Origin: Cristatella mucedo
Taxonomy: Eukaryota; Bryozoa; Phylactolaemata; Cristatellidae
Assembly (NCBI GenBank): GCA_009760855.2
Contig: WPIO01000001.1
Coordinates: forward strand, 1,455,501 to 1,519,500
Direction: 5' to 3'
Length of the DNA stretch: 64,000 bases
Position 1 is the stretch's first letter. Each line of letters starts with the position of its first letter. Position numbers and translations under genes: made by a program. The notes beneath the pieces were generated by a model. The model was not told the origin of the DNA. It searched no databases and saw nothing but the letters and a program-made list of their open reading frames with translations. This document shows positions 1 to 12,300 of the stretch, piece after piece.

Positions 1-1585
1 TCACAGACTAGCAAAACCTGTGCAACTCTTCCCTGGGGTTTTGGGGAAATCTCAGCAGACCTGAACTCGATGCGTTTTTGGTCTTCTCAGTCTCAGCATG
101 CTACCAGCACTCTGTGCGGTTGTCATTGCCATCTTGCAGGGAGACACGTGTGATGGCCAGATACCTAACCGACTCCTCGTTCCAGCCTAACCGACCTAGA
201 TACCTAACCGACTGTGCCACAGCTCCTCGTTCCAGCCAGCGCTTGCTCTGTAGGCACTCGGGCTGCCTATGCCTTCCCCAACTAAGTTGTCTATTTTTGT
301 TTTCAAATGGTTAGGTCGTACATTATTTCGGGCACCCTATATCTTATAGGCACTTTCCTTGAGGCCAGCACTGCTTCGTACCCAAATAGACCGGACAGCC
401 ACTGGAACACGGGCTGGTGGCACTATGAGCTGAGCCTTAGGCCACACCTACGTGTGTGTGTACATGCTTCGTATGCAGGAAGAACTTGGCTTCTAGCTGT
501 TCATTGCTAACCACCATGCAGACCACATGACCCATGACCCAGACCTCATGGCCCGTCTACCGGGTGTTTACTGCCCCACCTGCTTGCCTGCTTCAGCCTT
601 TCCAGTGCTTTCCAAATCTCAGCTTGTCGTAGGGAGTCCTCAAGGCTGTGGCACTAATGGCGGTATAAATTTTCGCCCAATGTTGGTCCGAGCCATGCAC
701 GAAATTAGGAAGCAGTACCCCATCGAGGTCGTCAGCAGCCATCGTGGGGTAAGCAACTCATTAATCTCTCCAGATGAGCTCGTAAAAGGCATACAAGCTT
801 TGCTGCAGTACATGTTGCATAACATATAAGTGCATCCTAGAAGCCTCTTGGGACTCACTCTGTTCAAACATTCTTAATTCTACTAGCTGTTAGAGGAAGC
901 TTTGGCATATCAAACTGTGCATACATCTACGAAATCAATTCCAATGACATTTGCAGACGTGTGAAACTGTACTAAAGACACCGGCAACCAAGATGAGCCT
1001 GGCCTCAGCACAAACAAGTCGAACCATGCTTATAGTCAAAATTTGACGCCACTATGATGGAAATTGGTCGAACAGTAGGGTTTATCAGTTACCAAAGATC
1101 AGGTGGGAACACTCCCCTGAAGACAACTGCTCATGTAAAAGCGCCAAAATGATGACGAAAAAGCCCGAGTCACTCGATTCAATGTCAAGCAACTTTAAAG
1201 CACATACCAAGCAGCGAATACGTTAAATTTCATGATAATCGGATTATTACCCTACCTGTCGCATTCGCAAAACGCACGATTGCAATGTTGACAAATGGCT
1301 AAACGAGATAAGCTAGGTTTTCATCAGAATAGGCCTACTTACCAAGGTCTAATATGCACGACAGACGGCTGGAACAATGCATAAGTGTATAAAATTATAC
1401 ATTTCAAGTTTTAAATTGATCGGTTCACTATTATCAAAATTATGGCATCTGCAAGATGCAATCCTCATATCTGTACCTGCAGTGGCATGCAGTGGTCTAG
1501 CGTCTCGGCAGCGGTCGCCAAAGTTAATCATAGCTACAAAAGGGTATACGTGGGAAGTTTAAATAATTTATTTTTATCGAAAACA
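1..1585. other. unassigned stretch, no gene recognised
   Basis: No recognisable gene is visible. An open frame at 527-829 (+, 100 codons) has no domain I can name and no clear splice context. The stretch holds a short direct duplication at 159-237. Base composition is mixed and no LINE or SINE sequence was recognised. Confidence 0.4.
159..237. repeat. short direct duplication, two units
   Basis: The word agatacctaaccgact occurs at 159-174 and again from 198, and each copy is followed by ctcctcgttccagcc (at once in the first unit, after an extra 11 bases in the second). This is a local two-unit duplication with no sign of coding function. Confidence 0.7.
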
Positions 1586-3200
1586 AATGAATAATAATAA
1601 TATTAATAATATTAATAGTGACCTTGATAAAGCACCCTCAGAGAACTTAATCTCTCTCTGGGCGCTTTACATGTGCTTCAAAGGGAAATGCAATTGAATG
1701 GTGAGTAAAATCATGCTTGACAAACGAAGAAAATGAATAACATGGTTAGGGGTGACATGCACAGGGTCAGCATGCAAATTTGGTTAGTGGCAGCATGCAC
1801 AGTGTCAGCACACATAAGCACATGAAGGACGAATCACTAGGAGCCACTAAATGCTGTCCTAAATAGGTGTGCTTTTTAAGTTCTTTTTAAATGTGGTCAA
1901 GTCAGGGGATGTTCTGACCTTAGTCGGGGGGGGGGGGAGTTCCAGGCTTTGGGAGCATACGAACTAAATGCACGGTCTCAAAAGGATTTGAGGTTTGTAG
2001 GAGGTATTGGAAGACTGTTGAATTCCGAAAAGCAGGTGGTACAATGCTTGGCCTGATGGGGGAGTACATATGAGAGATAGGTTGGAGCCACAGAATGAAG
2101 TGACCTAAAAGTGAGCGACTAAACTTTGAAGTCAATCCGTTGCTTGACTGGTAGCCAGTGCTGGTCGGCGAGAAGTGGAGTAATGTGGCAACTGCGACGC
2201 TCACGACAGACAAGCCTAGCTGCCGAGTTTTGCACCAGCTGCAATCGCCTGGTCGCTCATGCCGGTAGGCCACCAAGCAGTGAGTTACAGAAGTCAAGAC
2301 GGGATGTCACCAATGCATGGAACAACTTAAACGTGGCATCCTTATCTAAACAAGCCCAAATTTTAGCAATGTTATGTAGCTTAAAGTAGGCAGACTTGAT
2401 TGTGGAGGTGATGTGGTCGTCTAACGAGAGGTCATTTTGAAGCATGGCATCTAGATTTTGAGCTGATTCAACAGCAGATATGCTGGCTGAGCCGATTTGA
2501 GCGTTATCATTTACATATTCTGAATCACACTGGGTTTGCCCATAAATAGTAAGTTAGTTTTATCATCGTTTAGTTTTAGAAAATTTGCTGCCATTCATGT
2601 GCGGATGTCATGAATACATGCAGCAAGTGAGTTGAGAGAGTTTGAGGTGCTCGGAGGCTGGGAGGGATCACAGCAAAGGCACAACAGAGTGTCATCCGCA
2701 TAAAAGTGAAAGCCTAGATTTTGCTTGGCAATCACTTCAGCAAGAGGGAGCGTATAAACCATGAAAAGAACCGGACCTAGCACGGAGCCCTGAGGTACGC
2801 CATATTTCAGAGGTACCTCAGATAATCTCTGTCCATTCACGTCAATACTCTGGAGTCTCCCATTGAGATAGGACCTGGACCATTACAGAGCAGTGCCAGT
2901 GATGCCCAGGCGGGATGAGAGAAGGTCTGGAAGAACTTGGTGATCGATAGTATCAAAAGCTGTCGAAAGATCGAGAAAAACAAGCAGAGACACTCTACCT
3001 ATGTCTTCATTCCTAAGTATGTCGTTGTATACCCTAAGCAAAGCTGACTCTGTGGAGGGATTAGCTCTAAGGCCAGACTGGAACTTAGTAGCAAGGTGTG
3101 TGGTTGTGATATATCAGTTTAGCTGGTCCACCGAGACCCGTTCCTGAGTCTTTGAAAGGAATGGTAGAAGTGAGACTGGGCGGTAGTTGCTCAAATTCAA
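1586..3200 (-). mobile_element. LINE-A copy A1 (CR1/L2-like), 5'-truncated
   Basis: This is a minus-strand non-LTR retrotransposon fragment. Its 3' end at about 1586 carries the (TTA)-type tail, followed inward by the reverse complement of the LINE-A terminal hairpin at about 1625-1670. Moving right, it holds the 3' UTR, the C-terminal part of ORF2 (1920-2297, 2257-2445) and part of the reverse transcriptase (2595-2840). The RT part reads PQGSVLGPVLF and FYADD, the catalytic block of LINE RTs. Similarity stops at about 3200, near the start of the RT domain, so the endonuclease is absent. Several stops and frameshifts show it is dead. A run of 12 G at 1926-1937 replaces a short ggagggag context seen in other copies. 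Confidence 0.9.
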
Positions 3201-3614
3201 ATGAACCAGCATCTTCAGAGTGATTCAAAAGAACGGCGTACGATGTACAAAACCTCCTTGACAAACCAATGAGCCTACCGTTCTTTACATATGGCTGACT
3301 CTGGGATTCTGATCATCGGACCCAGGATTGAACCTCCGTAGTTACCACAGGCCCTGCAGGAGTTAATTGCATTATCCCAAACAATCGCACAGCTGCCGTT
3401 AGTCACTTAACTTATAGGGGCGTAATATGACTAGCGTAAACATAAGTATAGCAAGTAAATGAATAATGATTACAGGGGATAGCTGTAAGCTGCAAACTTC
3501 CGAGATCCCCCAGGCTGAGCGTTCACCAGATCAGGTTTACTTTTTTTGAGCGTTATAACAACCAGCCGGATGGTTAACCTCCGGGGAGCATATCCGTATT
3601 AAAAATGTGTAACA

Positions 3615-5035
3615 AATAATAATAATACATTATATAGCGCTCTCATTGAACGTAATCTCTTACTAGCCACTTTAAGCATGCTATAAAAGAAGCACTGCCA
3701 AATGGTTAGCTGCAGCATAGTCAATGACTACCAGCAGAACATGGTTAGAGGTGACGTGCACATGGTCAGCGTACAAATATGGTTAGTGGCAGCATGCTGT
3801 GTTAGCACGCATATGGGTCATATGACGAATCACAAAGACCCACTAAATGTTGTGATCAATAGATGCGTTTTTAGCTTCTTTTTAAATGTCATCAAGTTGG
3901 AGATGTGGCAAAGCCAGTCGGAAGTCAGATTCAAGGCTTTGGGAGCATACGAACTACAAGCGAAGTCTCCAAAAGATTTGAGGTACGTACGAAGTAAAGC
4001 TAAATGACTCGATTCAGAAAAGCAGGTGGGAGATGTTTAGGCTCGTTGGGGAGTAGATCTGAATGGTAGGCTAGAGCCAAAGAATAATGGGACCGTAAAT
4101 TGATTAATAAAACACGATTAGAAGCTACTCACCGATGCAGGTCGACGAGAAGTGGTGTGATGTGGCGACAAGGCAAGCCTAGTTGCAGAATGTTGCCCCA
4201 ACTGTAAGCACCTGATTGCAGAGGCCGGTAGACCAGCAAGCAGTGAGTTACATGACTCGAGATGGGATGTCACAAATGAATGGATAAATTCAGATGTAGT
4301 ATCCCTGTCTAAGCAAGCCCAAACTTTTAGCAACGTTATGTAGCTGAAAGTAGGGCGACTCGACTGTGGACCTGATATGGTTGTCTAATTAAAGGTCACT
4401 TTGAAACAAGACTTGGATTTTGTGGACATGCTGGAAAAGCCAAATTTGATCATTAGGTTTTCCAATTTCTGGATCCCGCCTGTTTTGCCTATAACTGTCA
4501 ATTTGATTGTATAACTATTCAATTTAAGGAAGTTTGCAACCGTTCATTTGCGAATGTCATCACTAAATGGAGCAAGGGAGTTTGGAGAATTCGACGTGCT
4601 GGAGGCAGGGAGGGATCAAAGCAAAGTTTCAACTGAGTATCATCCGCTTAGAAGTGGAAGCCTATTTTGTGCCTAGCAATTGCATTGGCAAGACAGAAAG
4701 TATAAACTGTGAAAAGAACCGGACCAAGTGCAGAGCCGTAAGGTACCCCATACTTCAGTTGGTCCTTGGATGATCTTTGTCTTTTCACATAAATACTCTG
4801 GATTCACCCACTGAGATAGTACTAAAACAATGGCAGCTCGGTACCAGTGATGTTCAGGCGAGATGAGAGGCGCTCGAAAAAGATTTGGTGATCGATGGTG
4901 TACAAAGCAACCGAAAGATCTAGCAAAACAAGCAAAGAGACTCTACCTAAGTCTCCATTCTTAATACAGTCGTACTACACCTGAAGCAATATTGACTCTG
5001 GATGGCAGAATTAATCTTTAACATAACGTTTCTAA
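3615..5035 (-). mobile_element. LINE-A copy A2, diverged, 5'-truncated
   Basis: This is an older minus-strand LINE-A-like copy. The tail aataataatac lies at 3615-3626 and the degenerate hairpin (agcgctctcattgaacg...) follows. It then carries the 3' UTR words gtgacgtgcacatggtcagc and the ORF2 C-terminal and RT regions. Open pieces such as 4118-4333 (-) match the LINE C-terminal domain (KVWACLDRDTTSEF, CNSLLAGLPA). It is more decayed than A1 or A3. Its 5' break at about 5035 faces the 5' break of A3. Confidence 0.8.
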
Positions 5036-5116
5036 AGGTTTCAAGTGGTGGTCTGGCGTCCGTTTAGGGCTAAGTAGCTTTTATTCAGCAGGTCGCTAGC
5101 GATCTCGTCCTGAAGT

Positions 5117-6880
5117 TCATAACCTAATCAAAGAAGACAACAAGTCCTCTGGACCCTATTCACACTGTCCTGCTCTTACGTTGCATTGATCTGCTGCTGC
5201 CATGCATAACTAACATCATTAATATGTCATTAGCCTCAGGCCATGTCCCAACACTTTTTAAAAAGGTGTAGTCAGGCCACTTCTCCAGAAAGCGATACTA
5301 GAACGAAAAAACTTGAACAACTACCGCCCAGTCTCCCTTCTACCATTCCTATCAAAGACGCTGGAACGGGTCGTGGCAGACCAGCTGAACTCGTATCTGG
5401 AAACTTCAAACCTTAATAGTAAGTCCCAGTCTGGCTATAGAGGTAATCACTCCACAGACTCGGCATTGCTTAGGGTGTACAACGACCTACTTAGGAATGC
5501 AGACATAGGTAGAGTGTCTCTACTTGTTTTACTCGATCTTTCGGTAGCTTTTGATACTATCGATCACCAAGTTCTTCCAGACCTCCTCTCATCCCGCCTG
5601 GGCATCACTGGCACTGCTCTGTAATGGTCCAGGTCCTATCTCAATGGGAGACTTCAGAGTATTGACGTGAATGGACAAAGATCATCCGAGGTGCCTCTGA
5701 ACTATGGCGTACCTCAGGGCTCCGTGCTAGGTCCGGTTCCTTTCACGGTTTATACGCTCCCTCTTGCTGAAGTGATTGCCAAGCAAAATCTAGGCTTTCA
5801 CTTTTATGCGGATGACACTCAGTTGTACCTTTGCTGTGATCCCTCCCAGCCTTCGAGCACCTCCAATTCTCTCAACTCACTTGCTGCATGTATTCATGAC
5901 ATCCGCACATGGATGGCAGCAACTTTTCTTTAACTAAACGATGATAAAACTAACTTATTAGTTATGGGCAAACCCAGTGTTCTTCAGAATATTTAAATGA
6001 TAATGCTCAAATCGGCTCAGCCAGCATATCTGCTGTTGAGTCAGCTCGAAATCTAGATGCCATGTTCCAAAGTGACCTCTCGTTAGACGACCACATCACC
6101 TCCACAATCAAGTCTGCCTAATTTAAGCTACACAACATTGCTAAAATTTGGGCTTGTTTAGATAAGGATACCACGTTTAAGTTGGTCCATGCATTTGTGA
6201 CATCCCGTCTTGACTTCTGTAACTCACTGCTTGGTGGCCTACCGGCACGTGCAATCAGGCGACTACAGATAGTGCAAAACTCGGCAGCTAGGCTTGTCTG
6301 TCGTGAGCATCGCAGTTGCCATATCATACCACTTCTCGCCGACCAGCACTAGCTCCCAGTCAAGCAATGCATCGACTTCAAGGTTTTGTCGCTCACTTGT
6401 AGGTCACTTCATTCTGTGGCTCCAGCCTATCTCTCAGATCTATTCCCCCACCAGGCCAAGCATCGTACCACCTGCTTTTCGGATCCAACAGTTTACCAAT
6501 ACCTCCTACAAACCTCAAATCCTTTGGAGACCGTGCATTTAGCTCGTGTGCTCCTAAAGCCCGGAACTCCCTCCCGACTTGCTCCAGAACATACCCTGAC
6601 CTGACAACATTTAAAAAGAACACCCCTATTTAGGACAGCATTGAGTGGATCCCTGTGATTCGTCCTTGATGTGGTTATGGGTGCTGACACTGTGCATCTG
6701 CCACTAACCACATTTGCATGCTGACCCTGTGCATGTCATCCTTAACCATGTTATTCATGCTTATCAAGCATGATATTACTCACCATTCAATCGCGCTTCC
6801 CTTTGCAACAAATGTGAATAACCTAGAAAGAGATTGAGTTCTCTGAGGGCGCTTTATCAAGTGCATTATTATTAACCGCG
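5117..6880 (+). mobile_element. LINE-A copy A3, 5'-truncated
   Basis: This plus-strand LINE-A copy starts inside the linker before the RT domain and runs to the terminal hairpin and tail at about 6820-6880. The RT is readable in two blocks. The first (5313-5624) contains NYRPVSLLPFLSKTLERVVA and AFDTIDHQVL. The second (5667-5933) contains PQGSVLGPVPF and FYADDTQLYL. A stop between them (ctctgtaatgg, near 5622) and later frameshifts make it inactive. The C-terminal domain continues at 6120-6610, followed by the standard 3' UTR. Confidence 0.92.
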
Positions 6881-8374
6881 CCTGCCGAAAAACACTGCTC
6901 CTTTGGTAGTGCATTTCTAAGAAACTCAAAATCTTCAGCTCGGTGATTTACTTCAGGTGAAATATGTCTTACAAAATAATTGTGTGTACCATGTTCCGGT
7001 AGTTTTTAAATTAAAACCTGTGATTATTGATGTGATTGCATTTATAACTAATTTGTCTTTGTGAAGGCAAATTTCAAAACACTTTTAAGCTGGGAGCCAT
7101 TTTTGGGGCATTATTCCAGTTGGAAGTGTTGATGTTTGCGTGAACGTTTTTTAAGGTCTTGTGCTATAGTGCGTGAGTTCTCAATGATTGAGTTCACAGC
7201 AGCCGACGCACCTGAATCTATACAGCTATTCCTAGCCTTATGTAATTAGGACTGAGGTTAATCGAGGCCAGTGCGTACAGTGTCAATAATAACGTTTCGT
7301 GGTTCCTATTTAGCCATCTACAAAGCATTTTGAAATAATTATAAGGATCTGTTTGTAGGTCATGCACATAGCCGCTAAAACTATCCTTCAAGTGTGTCAG
7401 TCACTGCCACCCCCCTTCCAAAAGCATCTGCACTGGGTCACCCCTTCCAAAAGCCTCGGCACTGGATGCCCCGCAGGCAATAAGTCGATGGGAGTTAGAA
7501 CTTGATTATAAATTGCGATTGTATCTAGTACGTGAATAATTTTATCGTTTTTTTGAATAAATACTTTGGAAAGGAAGAAAATTCAGCAGTTACATCCGAC
7601 ATTTGAAATTTGTATTTACACTGTTCCTCCAAAGAAGATAACGTATTCCACTTCGGTAACTGCACTGACTTTCCGGCCATTTTTTGCTTCCGCTATTACA
7701 CGTTTCTTGCTTAAAATGTCATCTGAATTTGGAGAGGCTTACCAATTCACTTATCTTGCATGAGACTGTAACCCACCGTTCTGCTTTCGAACGGTCTTGG
7801 TGACTGCCGATACGATATACCTGTATCTATCAATCAAACTGTCTGTGTGCCCGCCTGTCCTGTCTTTCCTGCTGTTTCGCTTGTCGAGAGCATGAATATT
7901 CTGTAGAGTTTCTATTTTTTTGCCTTTTGATTCCTCGTTATAAATGTCCGCAGACTGCTTCAGGCAGGAAAGGGACTAACAAGCGAGAACGCGAATCAGG
8001 CAAGCCGATGCGGGAGCAGGATCAAGTCGGCATGCAGATAATGAGGAGAAGTTGAGTTAGGCTGGATACAACACAGATGTTCACCCTCAGTGGCTTCCGA
8101 CGACTTCTAGCGTCTCACGCTCACACTCATTTATACTAGTGACGCGGAGCTTTATCTTGCTTTTTGCTCACCAAAAGAAATTGTTTCATTGTATTGATTT
8201 TGGCTACCGAAGTAATGACAGAACTTGAAATGCACCTAAGACGGAGGTTGTAGCTGAAGGCCCGAGGTCGGCCTGCTGTTAAAGTCCGCTTAGTTCAATG
8301 TCTGTTACCAAGGTAGATATTGAATAAGCCTGTTAGACGGCTGGAAACAGGAAACGTCAGGATGATATATTGAT

Positions 8375-8375
<1 letters not shown>
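6881..8375. other. unassigned stretch
   Basis: No gene recognised. It contains a two-unit duplication (7408-7436 and 7438-7465, sharing ccttccaaaagc and gcactgg). The remainder is AT-rich and shows no transposon similarity that I can see. Confidence 0.4.

Positions 8376-8422
<47 letters not shown>
8376..8422. repeat. (AG)n microsatellite
   Basis: An uninterrupted AG dinucleotide tract of about 23 units. Apparent open frames across it encode only Ser-Leu repeats on the minus strand and are artefacts. Confidence 0.97.
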
Positions 8423-8424
<2 letters not shown>

Positions 8425-9461
8425 AAATAGCTCACCTCCAGACGGTTTCTTCTCTTCGTAATCAATATGATGCCGAATAACCTGGGTATCTCTGGTACGA
8501 ACATGACGACTAATAAGTGTGTCACTGCTACACCTGGGTAGCCTAAAACTACAGTTCTTTTCCAAATTCCAACCCAGCTGCTCATTATATTCTGCCTTGT
8601 TATTGCCGAGAAATTGAAGAACGACTGCAACTAATCCATTAACACCCATGTTCTCCATCCTGTTCAGGTTCTTAGAGAATTTGTCGCACTCTTTGATCTT
8701 CTTCAGTTGGGTTCAGAAGAGAATATCAGCCTAGTACTTGGCCTCCAGCTACTTTGGAAAGACCTCCTGGGTGCACTTGAAATCTGCCGACCTACCGTTC
8801 AGTGCTGTGACAAATTGGAGTTAATCAAAATTTACTTCTCCCTAATCATTGGATTTTTGCAAGAGTTCTTGTTCCTCGTCTTCATAAGTCTCATCTCTAA
8901 CATTCACCCTCTCCTCTCACGCCCTCTCTATTCCCCTTACATTGTCCGTCCGGCTTACTTTCTCCACTTATTCTCTCTTTTCTTCTACCCAAAATATATA
9001 TCGCTCTTTTTTCTCGTTTCCTCGCTCTCTCCAGCCTGCCCTACGTGAGTGTCACATAACCATTTATATCCATATGCAAGTCCGAGTGACCAACCGTCAC
9101 TCCGCTTTTTTGTAAAATGAGCAGAGCAGCGTTAGCTGCATGGTAGAAAACTTCAAATGGATGTCTGTATATAGTGTCACACCGAAGGGGGCAGGACGCA
9201 CTTGTCCCCGGGCGCTGGGTCAGGCAGGGGAGAGCGGGGAAATGGGCGCCTACTAGTTTTGCATTTTCGTTAATATCTCTTCTAGCGAAGATATTGCCGG
9301 GCAGTAGGGTGCTCTGTGCTGGAAGGAATCGCAGCGGAAGTTGCAGCGTCTGCCTGCCGTGCCTCGCCGGTTGCGGTCGTCACTCACAGCTGGGTAAATC
9401 TTTAGGGCTAGTGCCTAGCCGATCATGGGGTCGGTGACAAAGGTGAGTAAATCGTTAGGGC
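8423..9461. other. unassigned stretch with a pyrimidine-rich tract
   Basis: No gene recognised. The plus strand is rich in C and T at about 8890-9045 with no regular repeat unit. Open frames at 8707-9048 and 9174-9437 have biased composition and no recognisable domain. Confidence 0.4.
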
Positions 9462-9684
9462 AATAAAGGATGGTCTCTGGGCACGCCAGAGGAAGCATGC
9501 AGATATTCAGACCACGACGAATCTGCTGGCCGCTATACTACGACTACTACTGCTACTAATATATACATACATACATATTGAATATATTATTTTTTTAAAT
9601 AATATATATATATATATTATATATTTATAATAAAGGATGGTCGGAGTGGGCACCAGAGGAAGCGTGCAGATATTCAGACCACGA
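9462..9684. repeat. 56-bp direct repeat flanking an AT-rich spacer
   Basis: The block starting aataaaggatggtc and ending gatattcagaccacga occurs at 9462-9517 and 9629-9684, with substitutions and one or two small indels. Between them lie a tact/atac-type tract and an AT dinucleotide tract (about 9545-9625). It may be an old target-site or tail duplication, or a remnant of a tandem repeat. Confidence 0.75.
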
Positions 9685-9914
9685 GGTAGCTGCTACGCTG
9701 GACGCTCCGCAGGCGTGGAACTCTTCGGAAGCTTTCTTTTATTTCGTTCGTCTCGAGCGCCAGTGAAAGCGTCTACTCGCCAAAGTAACACTAACTTAAT
9801 GATTACAGCTTGCTGATGATTTCCAACGTGCCGTGTCCTACCTCACCACTCATTCCGCAGCTTTATGTTCATGCAATTTTAATTTTCTGCCTGTTATCTA
9901 TGATTGGGAAATTA

Positions 9915-9975
9915 GGTATGGGCTAGAAAGAAATTAAGTTCTCAAAGGGTGCTCTAAAATGCATTTTTATTATGT
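9915..9975 (+). mobile_element. LINE-A 3'-tail relic A4
   Basis: The sequence gggctagaaagaaattaagt, then tctcaaagggtgctc and atgcatttttattatg, matches the LINE-A terminal hairpin and tail with substitutions. Only about 60 bp remains, consistent with extreme 5' truncation. Confidence 0.7.
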
Positions 9976-10149
9976 CAATATGTTTTTATATCTATGTTGC
10001 TTACCGAACTATTGTTTTGATGTAAATTTTTATATTGTAAATTTTTAACTTAACGTTTTTTGACCTAATGGTTAATTGACTTTAATTTTCAAAGTGTAAT
10101 TGTAAATAGGTATTTTAATACGATCTTTAAATTAAGATTTGCTCACTTC

Positions 10150-12300
10150 TGGTCTAAAAGTGGTACATATTTTTTCAGAAAAACTAAAAACAAAGTAAAG
10201 CAGAAAGTCGGAAAAGAAAGAGAGAAGCTGCAAAGAAAGCAGACATTTCTAGAAAATTAATGGCGAGCTTCTGAAGAAATCCAAGATCAATAATCTTGAA
10301 TGTGGAAATAATTTAGAGAATTAATTGGAAGACGTTGGCTACAAATAAACTATTTCAAAACATTGATAAGAGATGGAAGTAGCGCGTAATGACTGAAACT
10401 TTCTAAAAAAAACACGGTTTAGGCAGATGTGGCCATATATGCTAAGAAAACAAATTCTGATGAAGACTTTGTTGAGCAGGTTCAACATGCCACGAACCTT
10501 TTTTCTTAGGCGGAAATGATAAGATTAGAGAATATTCTTAAAATCAGAAAATAAAGCCGTTCATGCTGAATTAAATTTCTTGATGCTGGCAACTTAAAAT
10601 GTGATCCGCAAACAAAGCTATATATAATGTCACAGGCTCGTCGCAATGAAATCATAACTATTGACTCGTGTCCTTTTCAACAGAAAAACAATCTGTAATC
10701 GGTAATCGGTGAACATTCAATTACATCAACACGATATGGACATCAAATAACAAAGAAGAGGAAGTAAATTTATTTTATTCACCAATGAAAAAATGTGTCT
10801 TCTGTTTGTGCCGCCTATTGTTAAAATCAAGTTGAACTGTCAATCTTTGTTTGAGTTAACTGATGGATTAAAAGCTGTGATTACATGAAAACAGTTTGAG
10901 CCATCGCAAAGATTTTCCTTAGGGAAAGGTAGCTAAACAGAGGATAATAATGGTACTGAAAATGGCGAAGTAGTTGAAATTCAAATGATTCAAAAAACGT
11001 TGTGGGGGTATTTGGAAACAATAGTTGACTTTAATAACTGTCTGGTTTCATAAAACGTGGCATTGGGTTGCCACGAAGACATTTTTAGTTTAGATGAGCA
11101 TAAGAATTTTTGAAATTCTTTCCGCTATTAAAGCTCGTTGCTCGGTGTGATTCACTGTTGGATTGGAATAAAAACTTCAACGCGCACAAGAAAATCCAGG
11201 ATCAGTTTCCAATTTTTTATTTTTCTATCAAATTCAAAATTAATTCACTCATCTCCTTGCAAAAACAGTAAATAGCAAGTTATTAACAGATGATAAAAAG
11301 CAAGTATTACGGTATTTTGGTTGAGTCAACTCCAGACCTAGGACGTCGGAAAGAGCTTATCTAAATCATTAGGTATTTCTTTGTGGATTTGAAAGTAAGA
11401 AAGTTCAGATCAAAGAAACATTATTACGTTTGTTGAGGTAAACGTAAAAGACACAGCAAGCTTTGAAAAGGTATCCTAGAGAGTCTTAAATCCAGCAACA
11501 TCTCCTTAACCAGCTGTCGGTCACAATGCTATGATAATGCTACTGTGATGACTAAACATATATCCTGCTTTCAACAGATGATTTTCGCCAGAATCCTGAA
11601 GCATTGTTTGTCAACTGTTACAACCACAGTCTAAATTTAGTAGGAGTACAGTCTGTGCTATAGGATCCAGTTTTCATAACATTTTTTGGGACAGTCGAAA
11701 ATGTTTGTTCATGATTTTCTTGTTTGCGATTTTATTGGGCATGCTGCCACTTACCATATGTGTATGCTGACCGTGTGCATGTCACCCCTAACAATGTTAA
11801 TATTGTTGCTTATTGAGCGTGCTTCATTTGCAGCAAACGCAAAGTGCCTAGAAAGAGAATGAGTTATCTAAGGGTGTTTTATAAGATGTATTATTATTGT
11901 TGGGATAGATTGAAAGAAGTACTAACAAGTAGAGTGAATCCTTTATCCGACGCACGCCGGAGTGCCTGGTCATAAGCTGTCAGAGCTAGCATATCAAAAG
12001 ACCTATAAATGCACTCTGAAACTAGAAGTGAAATCACAGTCGCTTTCAAGCATATTAAATTTCAACTTCGTGGGTCTACTGGAACGCTGGAACACTATTC
12101 TCGGCAATACAGGCCATACGTCAAAGAATTCGTGTGCCCCGTCGGCCGACTTAGAACTTGCAAATCTGCTGTCACGTTCTTTGCTCCGACATTCTGACCA
12201 ACTGAGCGCAGAGCGAAAACATGATGCTGAATTGCATTCTCCTCTCGATGCTGAAAGTAATGCTTACACCATACTCTGGATGCTGACTACTTGACGGAAG
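10150..12300 (+). pseudogene. hAT/ZMYM1-like transposase fossil 1, split by a LINE tail
   Basis: This is a decayed plus-strand coding fossil of the family that joins a TTF-type zinc finger, DUF4371 and a hAT dimerisation domain. Readable islands in family order are a Lys-rich start (about 10180-10260), IQKTLWGYLETIVDFNN (about 10985-11040) and YFGILVESTPDLGR (about 11305-11345). Then come NPEALFVNCYNHSLNLVGVQ (about 11590-11650), FITFFGTVEN (about 11670-11705), and after an interruption WDRLKEVL (11900-11925). The last island is GLLERWNTIL (about 12072-12101). Many stops and frameshifts separate them. A LINE-A tail (about 11754-11895) interrupts the frame between a terminal W and WDRLKEV. The C-terminal dimerisation domain is not visible. 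Family assignment rests on motif recall, not a search. Confidence 0.75.
11754..11895 (+). mobile_element. LINE-A 3' tail A5 inserted in the hAT fossil
   Basis: It begins catgctgccacttacc in the LINE-A 3' UTR and continues through the hairpin (gcctagaaagagaatgag...) to a tail ending tattattattg. Flanks read attttattggg on the left and attgttgggatag on the right. Removing the insert restores a hAT-type reading, so ttggg is the probable target duplication. Confidence 0.85.

Noticed and set aside
8295..8658. Two minus-strand open frames of about 100 codons
   Set aside because: A large part of each is the AG/CT repeat; the rest has no recognisable domain.
11962..12294. 110-codon open frame as an orphan gene
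   Set aside because: Motifs in two frames (WNTIL and similar) match the hAT fossil order, so it is a fragment of that pseudogene.
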